NCBI GenBank assembly: GCA_964036045.1
Contig: OZ038387.1
Coordinates: 15,502,920-15,566,919, forward strand
DNA length: 64,000 bases
Direction of reading: 5' to 3'
From: Eutreptiella sp. 'Long Island Sound 2002'
Taxonomy: Eukaryota > Euglenozoa > Euglenophyceae > Eutreptiales > Eutreptiaceae
The translations under genes and the position numbers were made by a program. Shown one piece after another: positions 63,980 to 64,000 of the stretch. The notes under the pieces were generated by a model that ran no database searches, had not been told where the DNA came from, and worked only from the letters and a program-made list of their open reading frames with translations. Numbering within the stretch: the first letter of the stretch is position 1; every line of letters starts with the position of its first letter.

Positions 63980-64000
63980 AACTATCAGTTTGGGGTATGA

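Overview
This is nuclear DNA of a eukaryote, most likely a unicellular alga or other protist. The evidence is GT-AG spliceosomal introns (71 bp to about 4.9 kb) that keep protein families in phase across exons, low gene density, abundant microsatellites and poly-G/poly-C tracts, and several families of decayed mobile DNA. Nothing in the window fixes the lineage. The UBR box is closest to the plant PRT6/UBR1 type as I remember it, which fits a green or other algal host but does not prove it.

Layout. (1) 2.5-13.7 kb, minus strand: a long gene for an N-recognin-type E3 ubiquitin ligase. Its UBR box is split over three exons that join in phase, and later exons carry armadillo-like helical segments including an SVQ-x3-TVP block. 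The left end of the gene lies outside the recognised exons, and some exons between 6.7 and 11.7 kb are probably missing from my model. (2) 14.8-18.5 kb: small inverted-repeat elements, a 75-bp tandem array and two decayed minus-strand ORFs of unknown family. (3) 19,275-22,172: a 2.9-kb element with 34-bp terminal inverted repeats and TA at both ends. It holds one two-exon gene and three arrays of the 16-bp palindrome GTATACGGCCGTATAC, one of them inside the intron. (4) 27.0-43.2 kb, plus strand: a nine-exon gene for a secreted/membrane protein with signal peptide, beta-helix (Pmp-like GGA[IV]) repeats, cysteine-rich repeats and a polytopic C-terminal membrane domain. (5) 46.9-48.2 kb, plus strand: an alpha/beta hydrolase of ABHD8-like type. 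(6) 51.5-52.7 kb: two tandem, broken DDE-transposase 3' ends fused to a zinc-binding cluster. (7) 53-59.9 kb: mostly unassigned, with a few small plausible ORFs. (8) 59.6-64.0 kb, minus strand: two head-to-tail genes of unknown function whose introns are very short (71-97 bp) and each contain the same 20-bp palindrome GTGCGCGAGGCCTCGCGCAC or a one-base variant. The palindrome also sits between and after the genes.

The two palindrome systems (parts 3 and 8) are the most likely undescribed biology here. In both, a GGCC-centred perfect palindrome is confined to non-coding DNA of one gene block and lies in introns that splice cleanly in phase, while the introns of the two large conserved genes lack it. 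Part 8 looks like introner-type intron gain or a structural RNA/DNA mark. Part 3 looks like a DNA transposon with palindromic binding-site arrays. Gene models are my own manual joins by reading frame, splice-site consensus and family resemblance; no search was run.
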